The notes: generated from the sequence alone by a model not told the origin. Shown: positions 6,487 through 16,020, counted from the stretch's first letter. The stretch is DNA of 40,121 bases from Clostridia bacterium (GCA_022651385.1 JALCQR010000014.1:1-40121); one strand, 5' to 3'. Made by a program: numbers and translations.

Positions 6487-7362
6487 TTATTTGGAATCTC
6501 CGGCTGGAGCGGCAGCCTTTGCAGCTGCAGCCTCAGCTGCCTTCTTAGCAGCCATAGCCTCAATTCTTTCATTCTTTATTGCGTGTTTCGGACACTTCAT
6601 AGCACAAAGACCGCAGTCTTTACACTTTGTGTAATCAATAACAGCAAGATTGTTTTCAACATGAATTGCATCAAACTTACAGTTCTTCTCACAAATACCG
6701 CATCCGATACAGCCCGTTGAACAATTTGCTATAACTTCTTTGCCGAAGTCTTTTGAGCTGCATCTTACAGCAGTCTTTTTGTTCTTTGGTTTAAACTGTA
6801 TAAGCCCTTTTGGACATGCTTCTAAACATTTTCCGCATGCAACGCATTTTTCCTCATCAACAACAGCAACGCCGTCTTTGATTGAAAGAGCACCAAATGC
6901 GCATACCTTTACACAGTTGCCGAGTCCGAGACAGCCATATGCACAGCCTTTTGCTCCACCGCCAGAAAGCTGTGCCTCAAATGCACAGTCACTTATTCCT
7001 TTATATTCATATTTCATTTTTGCGTTATTACATGTACCATTGCATTTAACAAAAGCAACCTGAGGCTCTGACTCTTCGGCTGAAACACCCATTATCTCGC
7101 CTACAAGAGCTGCAACCTTTGCTCCGCCTACAGGGCAGGCATTTACAGGCGCCTTGCCTTCAGCTATAGCCGTGGCACAGCCAGCGCAGCCGGGATAGCC
7201 GCATCCGCCGCAGTTTGCACCCGGAAGCACAGACTGTATCTTGCTTACCTTAGGGTCAACCTCAACTGCAAAAATCTTTGAAGCATATCCAAGGAAACCG
7301 CCGAATACGACACCCATGCCGCCAATGCTTGCAACAGCTGTTACAACGTTAATAATTTCCAT
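6487..7362 (-). CDS. rnfB: Rnf complex subunit B, polyferredoxin
   Basis: RnfB receives electrons from ferredoxin and passes them into the membrane-bound Rnf complex. It has one N-terminal membrane helix, then a CGGCGYPGC cluster domain, a pair of CxxCxxCxxxC ferredoxin motifs (CVACGKCLEACP and others) and two more clusters (CIGCGICEKNC, CKDCGLCAMKC). The Ala/Lys-rich tail (AAKKAAEAAAAKAAAP) is low-complexity. Length 291 aa is usual for Clostridia. It is the last gene of the operon, 18 bases after rnfA, and is followed by a strong terminator. Confidence 0.95.
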   Translation of the reverse strand: MEIINVVTAVASIGGMGVVFGGFLGYASKIFAVEVDPKVSKIQSVLPGANCGGCGYPGCAGCATAIAEGKAPVNACPVGGAKVAALVGEIMGVSAEESEPQVAFVKCNGTCNNAKMKYEYKGISDCAFEAQLSGGGAKGCAYGCLGLGNCVKVCAFGALSIKDGVAVVDEEKCVACGKCLEACPKGLIQFKPKNKKTAVRCSSKDFGKEVIANCSTGCIGCGICEKNCKFDAIHVENNLAVIDYTKCKDCGLCAMKCPKHAIKNERIEAMAAKKAAEAAAAKAAAPAGDSK

Positions 7363-7380
7363 AGTTTAAGCCCCTCCTGA

Positions 7381-7965
7381 TTAAAGTTTTATCAATCCCG
7401 AGAATCCAAGGAAGGAAACTGACATAAGTCCCGCACCTATAAGCGCGATAGGGAATCCTTCAAATGCCTTAGGGATGTCATTGAATTCAATTCTTTCACG
7501 GATGCCTGCAAAAAGAACAATAGCAAGCGTGAAACCACCTGCAGCACCAATACCGGATACAAGAGATTCAATAAAGTTATATCCTACCTGCATGTTTGAA
7601 ACCGCAACACCAAGTACGGCACAGTTTGTTGTTATAAGAGGAAGATAAACACCAAGTGCCTGATAAAGGGCTGGTGAGCTTTTCTTAATAAACATCTCAA
7701 CAAACTGAACAAGAGCTGCAATAACAAGTATAAATGCTATTGTGTAAAGATACTCAAGTCCGAGAGGAACAAGTATCAGATTATAAACAAGATATGTTGC
7801 TGCACAGGCAAGAGTTATAACAAATATAACGGCAATACCCATGCCGGCTGCTGTCTCAACCCTCTTAGAAACACCAAGGAAAGGACATATACCTAAAAAC
7901 TGCGATAAAATGTAGTTATTAACAAAAATTCCGGCTAATAATATAAGTATTAATCGTACAAACAT
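7381..7965 (-). CDS. rnfA: Rnf complex membrane subunit A
   Basis: RnfA is a six-helix membrane protein homologous to NqrE that, with RnfE, holds an intramembrane iron-sulfur centre. The sequence shows the hallmark NNYILSQFLGICPFLGVSKR with the conserved Cys near residue 26, and TTNCAVLGVA with the second Cys. Hydrophobic helices fill the 194 residues. It sits between rnfE (24 bases upstream) and rnfB (18 bases downstream) in one operon. Confidence 0.95.
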   Translation of the reverse strand: MFVRLILILLAGIFVNNYILSQFLGICPFLGVSKRVETAAGMGIAVIFVITLACAATYLVYNLILVPLGLEYLYTIAFILVIAALVQFVEMFIKKSSPALYQALGVYLPLITTNCAVLGVAVSNMQVGYNFIESLVSGIGAAGGFTLAIVLFAGIRERIEFNDIPKAFEGFPIALIGAGLMSVSFLGFSGLIKL

Positions 7966-7989
7966 TATTTATTTCTCTCCCTTCCTTAA

Positions 7990-8595
7990 TTATTCTGCTG
8001 TTTTTCTTTTAGCAATAACATGTTTGAAAAGTGCCATTAAAATTCCAAGTGTGAAGAAAGCACCAGGTGCCATTATTAAAAGAAGTGTCTTTGGGAATAC
8101 ATCAGGAAGTACCTTTGCACTGAGGAAAGTGCCTGAACCCAAGAATTCACGGATAGCACCCATAACACCAAGTACGATTGTAAAGCCGAGGCCGTTTCCT
8201 AAACCATCGAAGAATGAAGCAACAGGGCCGTTCTTTGATGCGAAACCTTCAGCTCTTGCAAGAATAATACAGTTAACAACGATAAGAGGTATGTAAAGAC
8301 CAAGTGCATCGTTAAGTGAAGGCAGATATGCCTGAAGAAGCAACTGTACTATAGTAACAAATGATGCTATTACGACTATGAAGCATGGTATCCTGACCGT
8401 ATCAGGAATAAATTTACGAAGAAGCGATATAACGACATTTGAGCCAACAAGAACGGCTGTTGTTGAAAGGCCCATGCCGACGCCGTTTATTATACTTGTA
8501 GAAGTAGCAAGAGTCGCACACATTCCGACTACCTGAATAAGGATTGGGTTGTCGAATATGATACCGTCTCTTAATACTTTAAGGTTATTACTCAT
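7990..8595 (-). CDS. rnfE: Rnf complex membrane subunit E
   Basis: The 201-aa integral membrane protein is the NqrD-like partner of RnfA. Conserved features are NPILIQVVGMCATLATSTS near the N-terminus (first Cys) and PLIVVNCIILARAEGFASKN (second Cys). The ATG at 8595 shares bases with the stop region of rnfG, indicating translational coupling. C-terminal KHVIAKRKTAE is cytoplasmic and basic. Confidence 0.95.
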   Translation of the reverse strand: MSNNLKVLRDGIIFDNPILIQVVGMCATLATSTSIINGVGMGLSTTAVLVGSNVVISLLRKFIPDTVRIPCFIVVIASFVTIVQLLLQAYLPSLNDALGLYIPLIVVNCIILARAEGFASKNGPVASFFDGLGNGLGFTIVLGVMGAIREFLGSGTFLSAKVLPDVFPKTLLLIMAPGAFFTLGILMALFKHVIAKRKTAE

Positions 8596-9140
8596 TAGTA
8601 AGCACCTCCGTTTTCGCTAACCCATTGAAGTGCAGCATTAGCACCTGATGTAACTGCTCTTGAAGTAATTGTTGCGCTTGTGATTGCTTTAACCTGACCG
8701 CCGTCTTTATCAACAGCAAGAGTTCCGCTCATGCCGTTAAACTGGCCGTAAAACTCAGGTTCAGTTGACCTTGCGCCAAGACCAGGTGTATCAGAATGCG
8801 AAAGGACACGAAGTCCGGTTATTGTTCCGTTAGGGTCAACGCCTACCATCATATCAAGAGGGCCGCCGAATGATGAAACCTCGCAGCTTACAACAAATCC
8901 GGCTGCGTTTCCGCTGTTGTCTGTAGCTTTTGCAACTGCAGTAACATTGTCGGAAAGTTTCGCGTCTTTAATATCTTCATACGTACAATCAGGAAGAACA
9001 GCTGCCATGGCTTCCTGCTGAGTTTTTATAGTCTGTGCCGCAATAGGCTCTTTTGTAACCTCAGAGCATATTCCGAGAAGAAAAGCACAAACAACACAAA
9101 TTACACAAAGTCTTATAGCCGGTGTACTTATCTGATTCAT
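8595..9140 (-). CDS. rnfG: Rnf complex FMN-binding subunit G
   Basis: RnfG carries FMN covalently bound to a Thr. One N-terminal membrane anchor (IRLCVICVVCAFLLGI) is followed by an extracytoplasmic FMN-binding domain with HSDTPGLGARSTEPEFYGQF and the flavinylation motif SATITS near residue 155. At 181 aa it is typical. It overlaps rnfD by 4 bases at its start and rnfE by one base at its end. Confidence 0.95.
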   Translation of the reverse strand: MNQISTPAIRLCVICVVCAFLLGICSEVTKEPIAAQTIKTQQEAMAAVLPDCTYEDIKDAKLSDNVTAVAKATDNSGNAAGFVVSCEVSSFGGPLDMMVGVDPNGTITGLRVLSHSDTPGLGARSTEPEFYGQFNGMSGTLAVDKDGGQVKAITSATITSRAVTSGANAALQWVSENGGAY

Positions 9141-10108
9141 GCCTTCTTCGCCTCCTTAACTTTTGGAAGAGCACCAAATATTTTACCTACTACATATTTA
9201 TCTATAAGCGGTACTCCAAGGTTCATAATAAGAATTGAATATGAAACACCTTCAGGATATGAACCATAAACTCTAATAAGATATGTAAGAACACCGCATC
9301 CTATAGCGTATATAATCTGACCTTTCGGAGTCATAGGAGACGTTGTATAGTCTGTTGCCATAAATATTGCACCGAGGAAAAGACCGCCGCAGAATATCTC
9401 ATAGTAACCCATTCTTACTCCATATCTTCCTATTATAGTTGAAAGAATAAATACCGTTGCAATATATATTACAGGAATTCTCCAAGAAATTACTTTTCTT
9501 ATAAGAAGATAAACAAATCCTATTAGAAGTGCGATTGCGCATGTTTCACCAATACATCCGCCTATTCCTACGCCTGTTGCAACCTGTGCAAGTGACGGAA
9601 GATTGAGGCTGTCAAGTGTAACACCTGAATTTTTAAGAGTTTTAAGAAGTGCGAGAGGCGTTGCTGTTGTAACACCGTCAACCGACCAAGTTGTCATAGC
9701 CGAAGGATATGACGCAAGAAGGAAAGCTCTGGCCATAAGAGCCGGGTTTACAAAGTTCTGGCCGATGCCGCCGAAAAGCTGTTTAGCTATAATAATAGCA
9801 AAAGCAGCGCCTACAATAGGCATCCACCAGCTTGCACCTACAGGCATGTTAAATGCTATAAGCATACCGGTAACCACTGCACTTAAATCATGTATTGTGC
9901 ATGGTTTTTTCAAAATTTTCTCATAAAGCCACTCGAAAAAAACGCTTGATACTACAGATATAACTGTAAGCATGAGGGCCTTGATGCCAAAAAATTTAAT
10001 ACCCATCACTGTAGCAGGGATAAGAGCGATTATTACATCACGCATTATGCTCTGAACAGATTCCTTGGAACGCACGTGAGGGGTAGCTGACATTACAATA
10101 TTATCCAT
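9137..10108 (-). CDS. rnfD: Rnf complex membrane subunit D
   Basis: RnfD is an NqrB-like membrane protein that binds FMN covalently through a Thr; the TTATPLALLKTLKNSG loop at about residues 146-161 matches that site. Other family marks are the PCTIHDLSAVVTGMLIAFNMP helix and KQLFGGIGQNFVNPALMARAFL. It has about nine membrane segments in 323 aa. It follows rnfC by 20 bases with a GGGGGA-like ribosome site and overlaps rnfG by 4 bases. Flavinylation would need an ApbE protein, which is not encoded in this window. Confidence 0.95.
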   Translation of the reverse strand: MDNIVMSATPHVRSKESVQSIMRDVIIALIPATVMGIKFFGIKALMLTVISVVSSVFFEWLYEKILKKPCTIHDLSAVVTGMLIAFNMPVGASWWMPIVGAAFAIIIAKQLFGGIGQNFVNPALMARAFLLASYPSAMTTWSVDGVTTATPLALLKTLKNSGVTLDSLNLPSLAQVATGVGIGGCIGETCAIALLIGFVYLLIRKVISWRIPVIYIATVFILSTIIGRYGVRMGYYEIFCGGLFLGAIFMATDYTTSPMTPKGQIIYAIGCGVLTYLIRVYGSYPEGVSYSILIMNLGVPLIDKYVVGKIFGALPKVKEAKKA

Positions 10109-10128
10109 TTGAATTTATCCCCCTTAAA

Positions 10129-11490
10129 TTATTTCTTAGCTTCCGCTGCCTTTGCTGCTTTAGCTTTAGCGGCAGCCTTAAGAGCACCTTCGATTCTCTT
10201 TCTTGCGGCAATAGACTGTGCAAGCTGTCTCTTTGCAGGACATTCGAATGAACAGCTTCCGCATGAAATACAATCAAGACCATGGTGTGCCAAAAATCCT
10301 GCCGAGTCTCCTCTGAGCGCCAATTTATTAAGCAAATACGGCTGAAGCCCCATTGGACAGTGGGCAACACATTTTCCGCAGCGAATACAGCTGCTTTCCG
10401 GCGGAATATAAGCTTCTTCCGGAGTAAAGCAAAGAAGGGATGAAGACGTCCTTGTTGTAGCTGTGTCAAGAGTGTACATAGTAAATCCCATCATAGGACC
10501 TCCGGCTATCATTTTGGCCGGTTCAACTTTAAATCCGCCAATCTGGTCCATAATGTCTTTGTAAGTCATTCCAACTCTAATCTGATAGTTTCCCGGATTC
10601 ATAGGCGCACCGCCTGATACGGTCATAATTTTTCTCATAACAGGCTTGCCCTCAACTATCGCGTTGTAAATGCTGATTATTGTGTCTACGTTGTCAACAA
10701 TGCAGCCTACTGCCGACGGAAGAGCACCTGACGGAACCTCACGTCCGCCTGTTACAGCGTAAATGATGTGCTTTTCAGAACCCTGCGGGAATTTCTTAAG
10801 AAGAGAAGCCACCTCAATATTAGGTATATCCTTTACCATATCGGAAAGAATTTTTATAGCTTCCGGTTTGTTGTCCTCTATACCGATAACGCCCTTTGCC
10901 TTAGGGAAAAGACTTAATACTATTTTCAGTCCTTCCACAAGCTTTTCCGGCTGTTCAAGCATAAGGCGGTAGTCACACGTAAGGTAAGGCTCACACTCTG
11001 CGGCGTTTACAATTACATGATCGATTTCTTCTTTTGGCGCGAGCTTAACTTGTGTAGGAAATCCGGCACCGCCCATACCTACAACTCCGCCTTCCTTAAT
11101 TTTATTAAGAATTTCCTCTTTTGTCAGTTTAGTCCAGTCTGGGCATCCCTTGAGACCTTCATATTCTGCCATGAGGCCATCATTTTTGATAACTACAGCA
11201 AGTGATTTTCCGCCTGACGGAATAAGAACAGGTCTTATATCCGTAACTTCACCGGAAACACTCGCAAAGATAGGCGAGCTTACGAAGCCTTTGGCTTCAC
11301 CGATTTTCTGACCTACCTTAACATAGTCACCTTTCTGAACAATCGGCTCACAAGGCGCGCCGATGTGCTGTGACATTGGGAAAAACAATTCGGAGCCTTC
11401 CTTAGGAAGAATGACTTTGATGGATTTATCCATAGTCAAAGCCTTAGCGTCATCAGGATGAACTCCACGTTTGAACGTTAAACTTTGCAT
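10129..11490 (-). CDS. rnfC: Rnf complex subunit C, NADH/ferredoxin-linked
   Basis: RnfC is the peripheral NADH-interacting subunit. The N-terminal barrel-like region (RGVHPDDAKALT, GAPCEPIVQKGDYVKVGQKIGE) is followed by the Nuo51-type nucleotide/FMN domain (GVVGMGGAGFPTQVKL, NAAECEPYLTCDYRLM) and two 4Fe-4S motifs, CIRCGKCVAHCPMGLQP and CISCGSCSFECPAKRQL. The tail is Ala/Lys rich like that of RnfB. It is first in the operon, with AGAGGGGGA before the ATG. Length 453 aa fits Clostridial RnfC. Confidence 0.95.
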   Translation of the reverse strand: MQSLTFKRGVHPDDAKALTMDKSIKVILPKEGSELFFPMSQHIGAPCEPIVQKGDYVKVGQKIGEAKGFVSSPIFASVSGEVTDIRPVLIPSGGKSLAVVIKNDGLMAEYEGLKGCPDWTKLTKEEILNKIKEGGVVGMGGAGFPTQVKLAPKEEIDHVIVNAAECEPYLTCDYRLMLEQPEKLVEGLKIVLSLFPKAKGVIGIEDNKPEAIKILSDMVKDIPNIEVASLLKKFPQGSEKHIIYAVTGGREVPSGALPSAVGCIVDNVDTIISIYNAIVEGKPVMRKIMTVSGGAPMNPGNYQIRVGMTYKDIMDQIGGFKVEPAKMIAGGPMMGFTMYTLDTATTRTSSSLLCFTPEEAYIPPESSCIRCGKCVAHCPMGLQPYLLNKLALRGDSAGFLAHHGLDCISCGSCSFECPAKRQLAQSIAARKRIEGALKAAAKAKAAKAAEAKK

Positions 11491-11557
11491 ATTATCCCCC
11501 TCTGTTTTGGTTTTTTTACATCTTGTTCATGATGTAAGGATATGATTGTAATAAAAA

Positions 11558-11587
11558 ATTATAGCTGTATAAACCTATTTGTTTCAG
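11558..11587 (-). promoter_or_regulatory. Likely promoter of the rnf operon
   Basis: On the minus strand CTGAAA (11582-11587), an 18-bp spacer and a perfect TATAAT (11558-11563) precede rnfC by about 65 bases. The rest of the 488-bp rnfC-rpoN gap is AT-rich. I found no -24/-12 (TGGCAC-N5-TTGC) element despite the neighbouring sigma-54 gene. A TATAAT at 11935-11940 may serve rpoN, but it has no convincing -35. Confidence 0.45.
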
Positions 11588-11978
11588 GATGCCAATAATA
11601 AAACAAACAGGATTTATAATTAACATTACTATTTTAATACAAAACTTCTGTATCAACAACATCTTTTTTGTATTTTAACTGATTTTTTGTTAAATTCAGA
11701 CAAAATACATTATTTATACATAAATACAGGCTTTTAACGCCATTAGAAGTATACATCTTTTTCTTAAATATGTAAATGTAAAATTGCGCCACGGATAAAT
11801 GTTTTTTGCATTTAAAATGTCACATACAATTCAAGTCCGTTAAATCTTATTTAATTAATCCATTAGTATTGAAAAAATAACTTCTTTTGCCGCTAAAAAT
11901 TTAATTTGGTGTAGAGCAAAACATTTTTGAGTAGTATAATATATTTGATTGTTCTTCAATCAGGGAGGCGATAGAAAA

Positions 11979-13334
11979 ATGAATCTTGTGCTGAATACAA
12001 CTCAAAGATTGCTTTTGAGCCAAAAAATGATATTATCCACAAAAATCCTTCAGATGGATTCACAGCAGCTTTATGAATATGTGAGCAGTCTATCGGCAGA
12101 AAACCCTGTTCTTGAGGTTGAGACAAACGAGCGCGAGGATGACAAAGCAGTTTCTCTGCGCAGCAAAATGGAATACCTCGACTCATCCGACGAGCAAAAC
12201 CGAACATATTACAAATATGAAAAAGAAGACGCTAACGGAAATGATGATTGGAAATTTAAAAGCGAGGATAATGTTTCGTTAAGTGATTTTCTTAAAGAGC
12301 AGCTTCTTTTTGCGGACATGCCTAAAAGCGATATCAGGCATATAAAATTTATGATAAGCTGTCTTGATAAAAACGGCTATATGCCTTTCAGCGAAAAAGA
12401 GCTTGCATCTGTGCTTAAAATAAGCGAAAACGATGTTAACCGCCTGATGGGCATAATAAAAAGCCTTGAACCTGTGGGAGTCGGGGCAGCGTCTGTAAGC
12501 GAGTGTCTGCTGCTTCAGTTAAAGAAAGCCGAAAAAAGAAACCCGACAGCCGAAAAAATAGTTGAGAAATATATTGATTTGCTCGGCAAAAATCAGCTGC
12601 ATATTATATCAAAAAAGCTTCACGTTTCCGTTTTGGAAGTTGAAAAAGCCGTTGATGTAATACGCGGTCTTAATCCTAAGCCGGGAGCTGCTTTTAATTC
12701 GGACGGCGATACAGAATATATAGTACCGGATGCCGTTATAGAAAAAATAAACGGGAAATATGAAATACGCTTTAACGAGCAATTCAGCGCCGATGTGGTT
12801 GTAAGCAGTTTTTATAGGAATATAATAAAAGCAGGAAATGATGAAAAAGCCGCCGCGTTTGTGGGCAAAAAAATAAAACAGGCAAATTGGGTAATAAAAT
12901 GCATTTCAAAACGTCATGAAACAATACTAAAAATAATCAGGACCATAATAGACAGACAAATGGATTTTTTTGAACACGGTCCGGAAAACATACGCCCCCT
13001 GCTTTTAAGTGACGTGGCAAATGCGGTAAACATGCATGAGTCCACAGTGTGCCGTGCCGTGCATTATAAATACATCCAGTGCCGCTACGGAGTGTACCCT
13101 CTTTCATATTTCTTTCATCAGGTGGCGGCAGTGTCAAACGGCAAGACAATTATACAGGACGATATTAAGAATGTAATTAAGGAAATAATTGATGCGGAAG
13201 ACAAATCGGCTCCTTTAAGCGACCGCAAAATATCTGAGGAGCTTGAAAAAAGAGGCATTGATATTTCCAGAAGAACAGTGGCCAAATACCGTTCGCAGAT
13301 GGGGATACTTGGCATAAGCGGCAGAAAGTTTTAA
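11979..13334 (+). CDS. rpoN: RNA polymerase sigma-54 factor
   Basis: Region I is the Gln/Leu-rich start (TTQRLLLSQKMILSTKILQMDSQQL) that contacts activators. The core-binding region follows, with KPGAAFN at about residue 240. The C-terminal HTH (LSDVANAVNMHESTVCRAVHYKY) precedes the RpoN box SRRTVAKYRSQMGI, which reads the -24 element. I chose ATG 11979 because GGGAGG lies just upstream; a TTG-region extension to 11949 is unlikely. At 451 aa it is normal. It is divergent from rnf. No sigma-54 activator gene is present in the window. Confidence 0.93.
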   Translation: MNLVLNTTQRLLLSQKMILSTKILQMDSQQLYEYVSSLSAENPVLEVETNEREDDKAVSLRSKMEYLDSSDEQNRTYYKYEKEDANGNDDWKFKSEDNVSLSDFLKEQLLFADMPKSDIRHIKFMISCLDKNGYMPFSEKELASVLKISENDVNRLMGIIKSLEPVGVGAASVSECLLLQLKKAEKRNPTAEKIVEKYIDLLGKNQLHIISKKLHVSVLEVEKAVDVIRGLNPKPGAAFNSDGDTEYIVPDAVIEKINGKYEIRFNEQFSADVVVSSFYRNIIKAGNDEKAAAFVGKKIKQANWVIKCISKRHETILKIIRTIIDRQMDFFEHGPENIRPLLLSDVANAVNMHESTVCRAVHYKYIQCRYGVYPLSYFFHQVAAVSNGKTIIQDDIKNVIKEIIDAEDKSAPLSDRKISEELEKRGIDISRRTVAKYRSQMGILGISGRKF

Positions 13335-13512
13335 AATGCTAAGGTCTTGTTTTTTTTGCTTTAAACTTTTTTTATAAAAAAGTCATGCATTCTTACATTA
13401 ATAAATGCAAAAAAATACACGTAAAAAACACTCTGATATATTTCAATGGTTATTGAATATTTCTGTACAATCAGTTAAAATATAGTTGAGCGAATTTTCC
13501 GGAGGGAATTTT

Positions 13513-13773
13513 ATGAGAAGATCAAAAAGCAAAAACGGTTTTGTGCTTGTTCTTATGCTTTTGGCCGGAATAGTGATAGGGGGTTTTATAGGTGACTATT
13601 GCGGTTCAGTTAAAGCCTTAAGCTGGCTTGGCTACGGCAAAACATTCGGCCTTACATCGCCGTTAAAGCTTGACATAGGCGTGCTTGTGCTGCAGTTCGG
13701 CCTTACAATTAAGTTTACTATTGCCGGTATAATAGGCATAGTAGTAGCGGCATTTATTTACAGATTTATATAA
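13513..13773 (+). CDS. DUF4321 small membrane protein, 86 aa
   Basis: The protein has a basic start (MRRSKSKNG), two or three hydrophobic segments (FVLVLMLLAGIVIGGFIGDY; LVLQFGLTIKFTIAGIIGIVVAAFIYRF) and a central GxTSPLKLDIGVLVLQFGLT pattern characteristic of DUF4321, a Firmicutes family commonly found just upstream of maf. GGAGGG at 13501 fixes the start at 13513. Function is unknown. The 31-base gap to maf indicates a shared transcript. Confidence 0.75.
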   Translation: MRRSKSKNGFVLVLMLLAGIVIGGFIGDYCGSVKALSWLGYGKTFGLTSPLKLDIGVLVLQFGLTIKFTIAGIIGIVVAAFIYRFI

Positions 13774-13804
13774 CACATTATTTAAAAATAAGGAGACGGT
13801 AACA

Positions 13805-14404
13805 ATGTATAAATTCATTCTTGCTTCAGCATCACCTCGCAGAAGGTCTATACTTGAGAAATTAAATATTCCTTTTGAGGTAATTGTGAGCGGAGCAGAA
13901 GAGCATCTTGAACTGGAGCACTCTCCATATGAGTGGGTTAAGATACTTTCAGAGAGGAAGGCATCTGCCGTAGCCCCGGGTGTAAAAGGCCCTGCCGTAA
14001 TAATAGGTGCTGACACGATAGTAACGTATCTGGGCAAAATCCTCATCAAGCCTACAAGTGAGGCAGAGGCATTCAGCATGCTTCGTCAGCTGAGCGGGAA
14101 AAAACACACTGTATACACCGGTATGACTCTTATATTCATTGACCAAAACGGCAATCGTGAAGTTGAGTCTTATGTAGACGCCACCGAGGTAACAATGCTT
14201 CCAATAACCGACGAGGAGATACGCACATACATATCCACTGAGGAATACGCAGACAAAGCCGGCGGATATGCCATACAGGGAAAGTCAAGTGTATTTATAG
14301 AATCAATTTATGGAAGCTATGATACTGTTGTGGGACTTCCTACATATATATTATATAAAGCACTTAAAGACCATGGCATAGATATAACCAAATTCTGGAA
14401 ATAA
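13805..14404 (+). CDS. maf: Maf-family nucleotide pyrophosphatase
   Basis: Maf proteins hydrolyse modified or canonical nucleoside triphosphates (dTTP/UTP type) and were named for a septum phenotype. The start FILASASPRRRSILEKL is the hallmark, followed by the active-site blocks LSERKASAV, IIGADTIVTYLGKILIKPTSEAEA, and YADKAGGYAIQGKSSVFI. At 199 aa it is complete. An AAGGAGA site precedes the ATG. A strong terminator follows at 14418-14454. Confidence 0.93.
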   Translation: MYKFILASASPRRRSILEKLNIPFEVIVSGAEEHLELEHSPYEWVKILSERKASAVAPGVKGPAVIIGADTIVTYLGKILIKPTSEAEAFSMLRQLSGKKHTVYTGMTLIFIDQNGNREVESYVDATEVTMLPITDEEIRTYISTEEYADKAGGYAIQGKSSVFIESIYGSYDTVVGLPTYILYKALKDHGIDITKFWK

Positions 14405-14417
14405 AAAAGCAAAAATT

Positions 14418-14454
14418 AAAATCCGCTGTTTTCTATGAAAACAACGGATTTTTT
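14418..14454 (+). terminator. Intrinsic terminator after maf
   Basis: The stem AAAATCCGCTGTTTTC (14418-14433) and GAAAACAACGGATTTT (14437-14452), with one mismatch and a 3-base loop, is followed by T bases. It is 14 bases after the maf stop. Confidence 0.85.
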
Positions 14455-14460
14455 ATAAAA

Positions 14461-14695
14461 TTTAGAGCCGGCCTTCACTTTCAGTAATCCGCCTACGGCG
14501 GCCGCATATCTTTGCGGTACTAAAAGGCTGGCAGGGTTTGGGACAGAGTCCCAAGATATGCGGCCGCCACAGACTTACTGAAAATGTGAAGTTTAACAAA
14601 CTTATTTCACTCTTAGACCTTGGTGGCTTTGCCCCCAATACCCCTACCAGCCTTTGAAAAGGCCGGCTCTAAACTTTATTACAGGCTTCGCCTGA
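14461..14695. repeat. Intergenic repeat family, copy A, with terminal inverted repeats
   Basis: This copy is bounded by a perfect 15-bp inverted pair, TTTAGAGCCGGCCTT (14461-14475) and AAGGCCGGCTCTAAA (14659-14673). It ends in the small hairpin CAGGCTTCGCCTG. Inside are modules shared with the other copies: ACTTTCAGTAA, GCATATCTTTGCGGTAC, AAAAGGCTGG, and GACCTTGGTGGCTTTGCCCC. A nested segment, GGGACAGAGTCCC, is another palindrome. No reading frame is present. The gap between maf and murA (299 bases) is wholly this repeat plus the maf terminator. Confidence 0.8.
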
Positions 14696-14703
14696 AAACC
14701 TAT

Positions 14704-15972
14704 TTATATTTCCTCATCCGATTTTTCAATATCGGCGCCTAATTTTCTAAGTTTTTCATCAAAATTGCTGTATCCTCTCTCAATATGCTGTATCTCGCCT
14801 ATTTCCGTCATACCTTCCGACGCCAGAGCAGCAATTACAAGTGCCGCTCCCGCTCTTAAATCCGGAGCGTTTACTCTTGCACCGGTAAGTTTGTCAACCC
14901 CTTCTATTACTGCTGTCCGGCCTTCCGTTTTTATATCGGCACCCATTCTTTTTAATTCCGCAGCCTGCAAAAACCTGTTTTCAAAAACGGTTTCCGTAAC
15001 CATGCTTGTGCCTTTCGATATTGTCATAAGACTCATAAAAATAGCCTGCATGTCAGTCGGAAATCCCGGAAAAGGCATCGTTTTTATATTAAACGCCTTT
15101 TTCTCGCCTGTGGAGTATACATGTATGCCGTTTCTGATTTTCTCGGTTATGGTTCCGTTTTCCGCAAGTTTTGCGCTTGCCGGCTGTACATGGTCCAGCA
15201 CTGCGTTTTTTAATATAATGTCACCGCCTGTAACAGCAGCGGCAGCCATAAAAGTACCTGTTTCTATTCTATCCGGCATAACAGTATGTTCGGTGCCTTT
15301 CAGCTTTTTTACACCTGTAATTTTTATTTTTCCGCTGCCCTTCATTTTTATGTTGGCACCCATTTTGTTTAAAAAAACCGCCAAATCATGAATTTCCGGT
15401 TCTTCTGCGGCATTTTCAATCAATGTGGCACCCTCGCTTATTGAAGCTGCCATCATTATATTTTCTGTTGCCCCTACACTCGGGAAATCGAGATATACAT
15501 AATCACCTTTAAGCTGTTCGGCTTGGGCCGATACATATCCAAACTCCTGATTAATTTTTGCCCCTAAAATTTCAAATCCCTTTAAATGCAAATCAACTGG
15601 GCGAGTGCCTATTCTGCATCCCCCCGGAAGCGGTATTTTTGCCTTTCCGGTTCTTGCAAGCATGGGTCCCATAATAAGAAACGACGCTCTCATGCTTGCC
15701 GCCAAATTGGTGTCAATCTCATTTTTTGTAATATTTAAAAACCGAATTTTAACAACCTCGTTTTCGTAGCTTACCTCTGCGCCGATGCTTTTTAAAATAT
15801 CAAGCAGCATGCAGACATCCATAAGCGGAGGCACGCTCTTAATCACACATTCCTCATCGGTAAGCAAACATGCACATAATATAGGCAAAACAGCATTTTT
15901 GGCACCGCTTATGTCAACTTCTCCCTTCAGCGGTCCGCTTCCTTTCACAATAAAAAAAGACATCTCCATCAC
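14704..15972 (-). CDS. murA: UDP-N-acetylglucosamine 1-carboxyvinyltransferase
   Basis: MurA transfers enolpyruvate from PEP to UDP-GlcNAc, the first committed step of peptidoglycan synthesis. SGAKNA near residue 23 carries the catalytic Lys, and PLPGGCRIGTRPVDLHL has the catalytic Cys that fosfomycin attacks; an Asp in its place would confer resistance, and it is not seen. PDRIETGTF and GFPTDMQA are further family blocks. At 422 aa it is complete. The start may be one of two nearby ATGs (MMEMSFF). It lies 48 bases after the HD gene on the same strand and is probably co-transcribed with it. Confidence 0.95.
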   Translation of the reverse strand: MMEMSFFIVKGSGPLKGEVDISGAKNAVLPILCACLLTDEECVIKSVPPLMDVCMLLDILKSIGAEVSYENEVVKIRFLNITKNEIDTNLAASMRASFLIMGPMLARTGKAKIPLPGGCRIGTRPVDLHLKGFEILGAKINQEFGYVSAQAEQLKGDYVYLDFPSVGATENIMMAASISEGATLIENAAEEPEIHDLAVFLNKMGANIKMKGSGKIKITGVKKLKGTEHTVMPDRIETGTFMAAAAVTGGDIILKNAVLDHVQPASAKLAENGTITEKIRNGIHVYSTGEKKAFNIKTMPFPGFPTDMQAIFMSLMTISKGTSMVTETVFENRFLQAAELKRMGADIKTEGRTAVIEGVDKLTGARVNAPDLRAGAALVIAALASEGMTEIGEIQHIERGYSNFDEKLRKLGADIEKSDEEI

Positions 15973-16020
15973 CCTTTCGTAGCTTCTGTTGATAGTATGT
16001 CTTTTAAAATAAAATAATAT

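Noticed and set aside
8024-8296. Plus-strand frames opposite rnfE, rnfD, murA and lpd
   Set aside because: They are shadows of well-conserved genes on the other strand and lack ribosome sites and family features.
11491-11978. Sigma-54 control of the divergent rnf operon
   Set aside because: rpoN is adjacent, but no TGGCAC-N5-TTGC element was found upstream of rnfC; a sigma-A type promoter is present.
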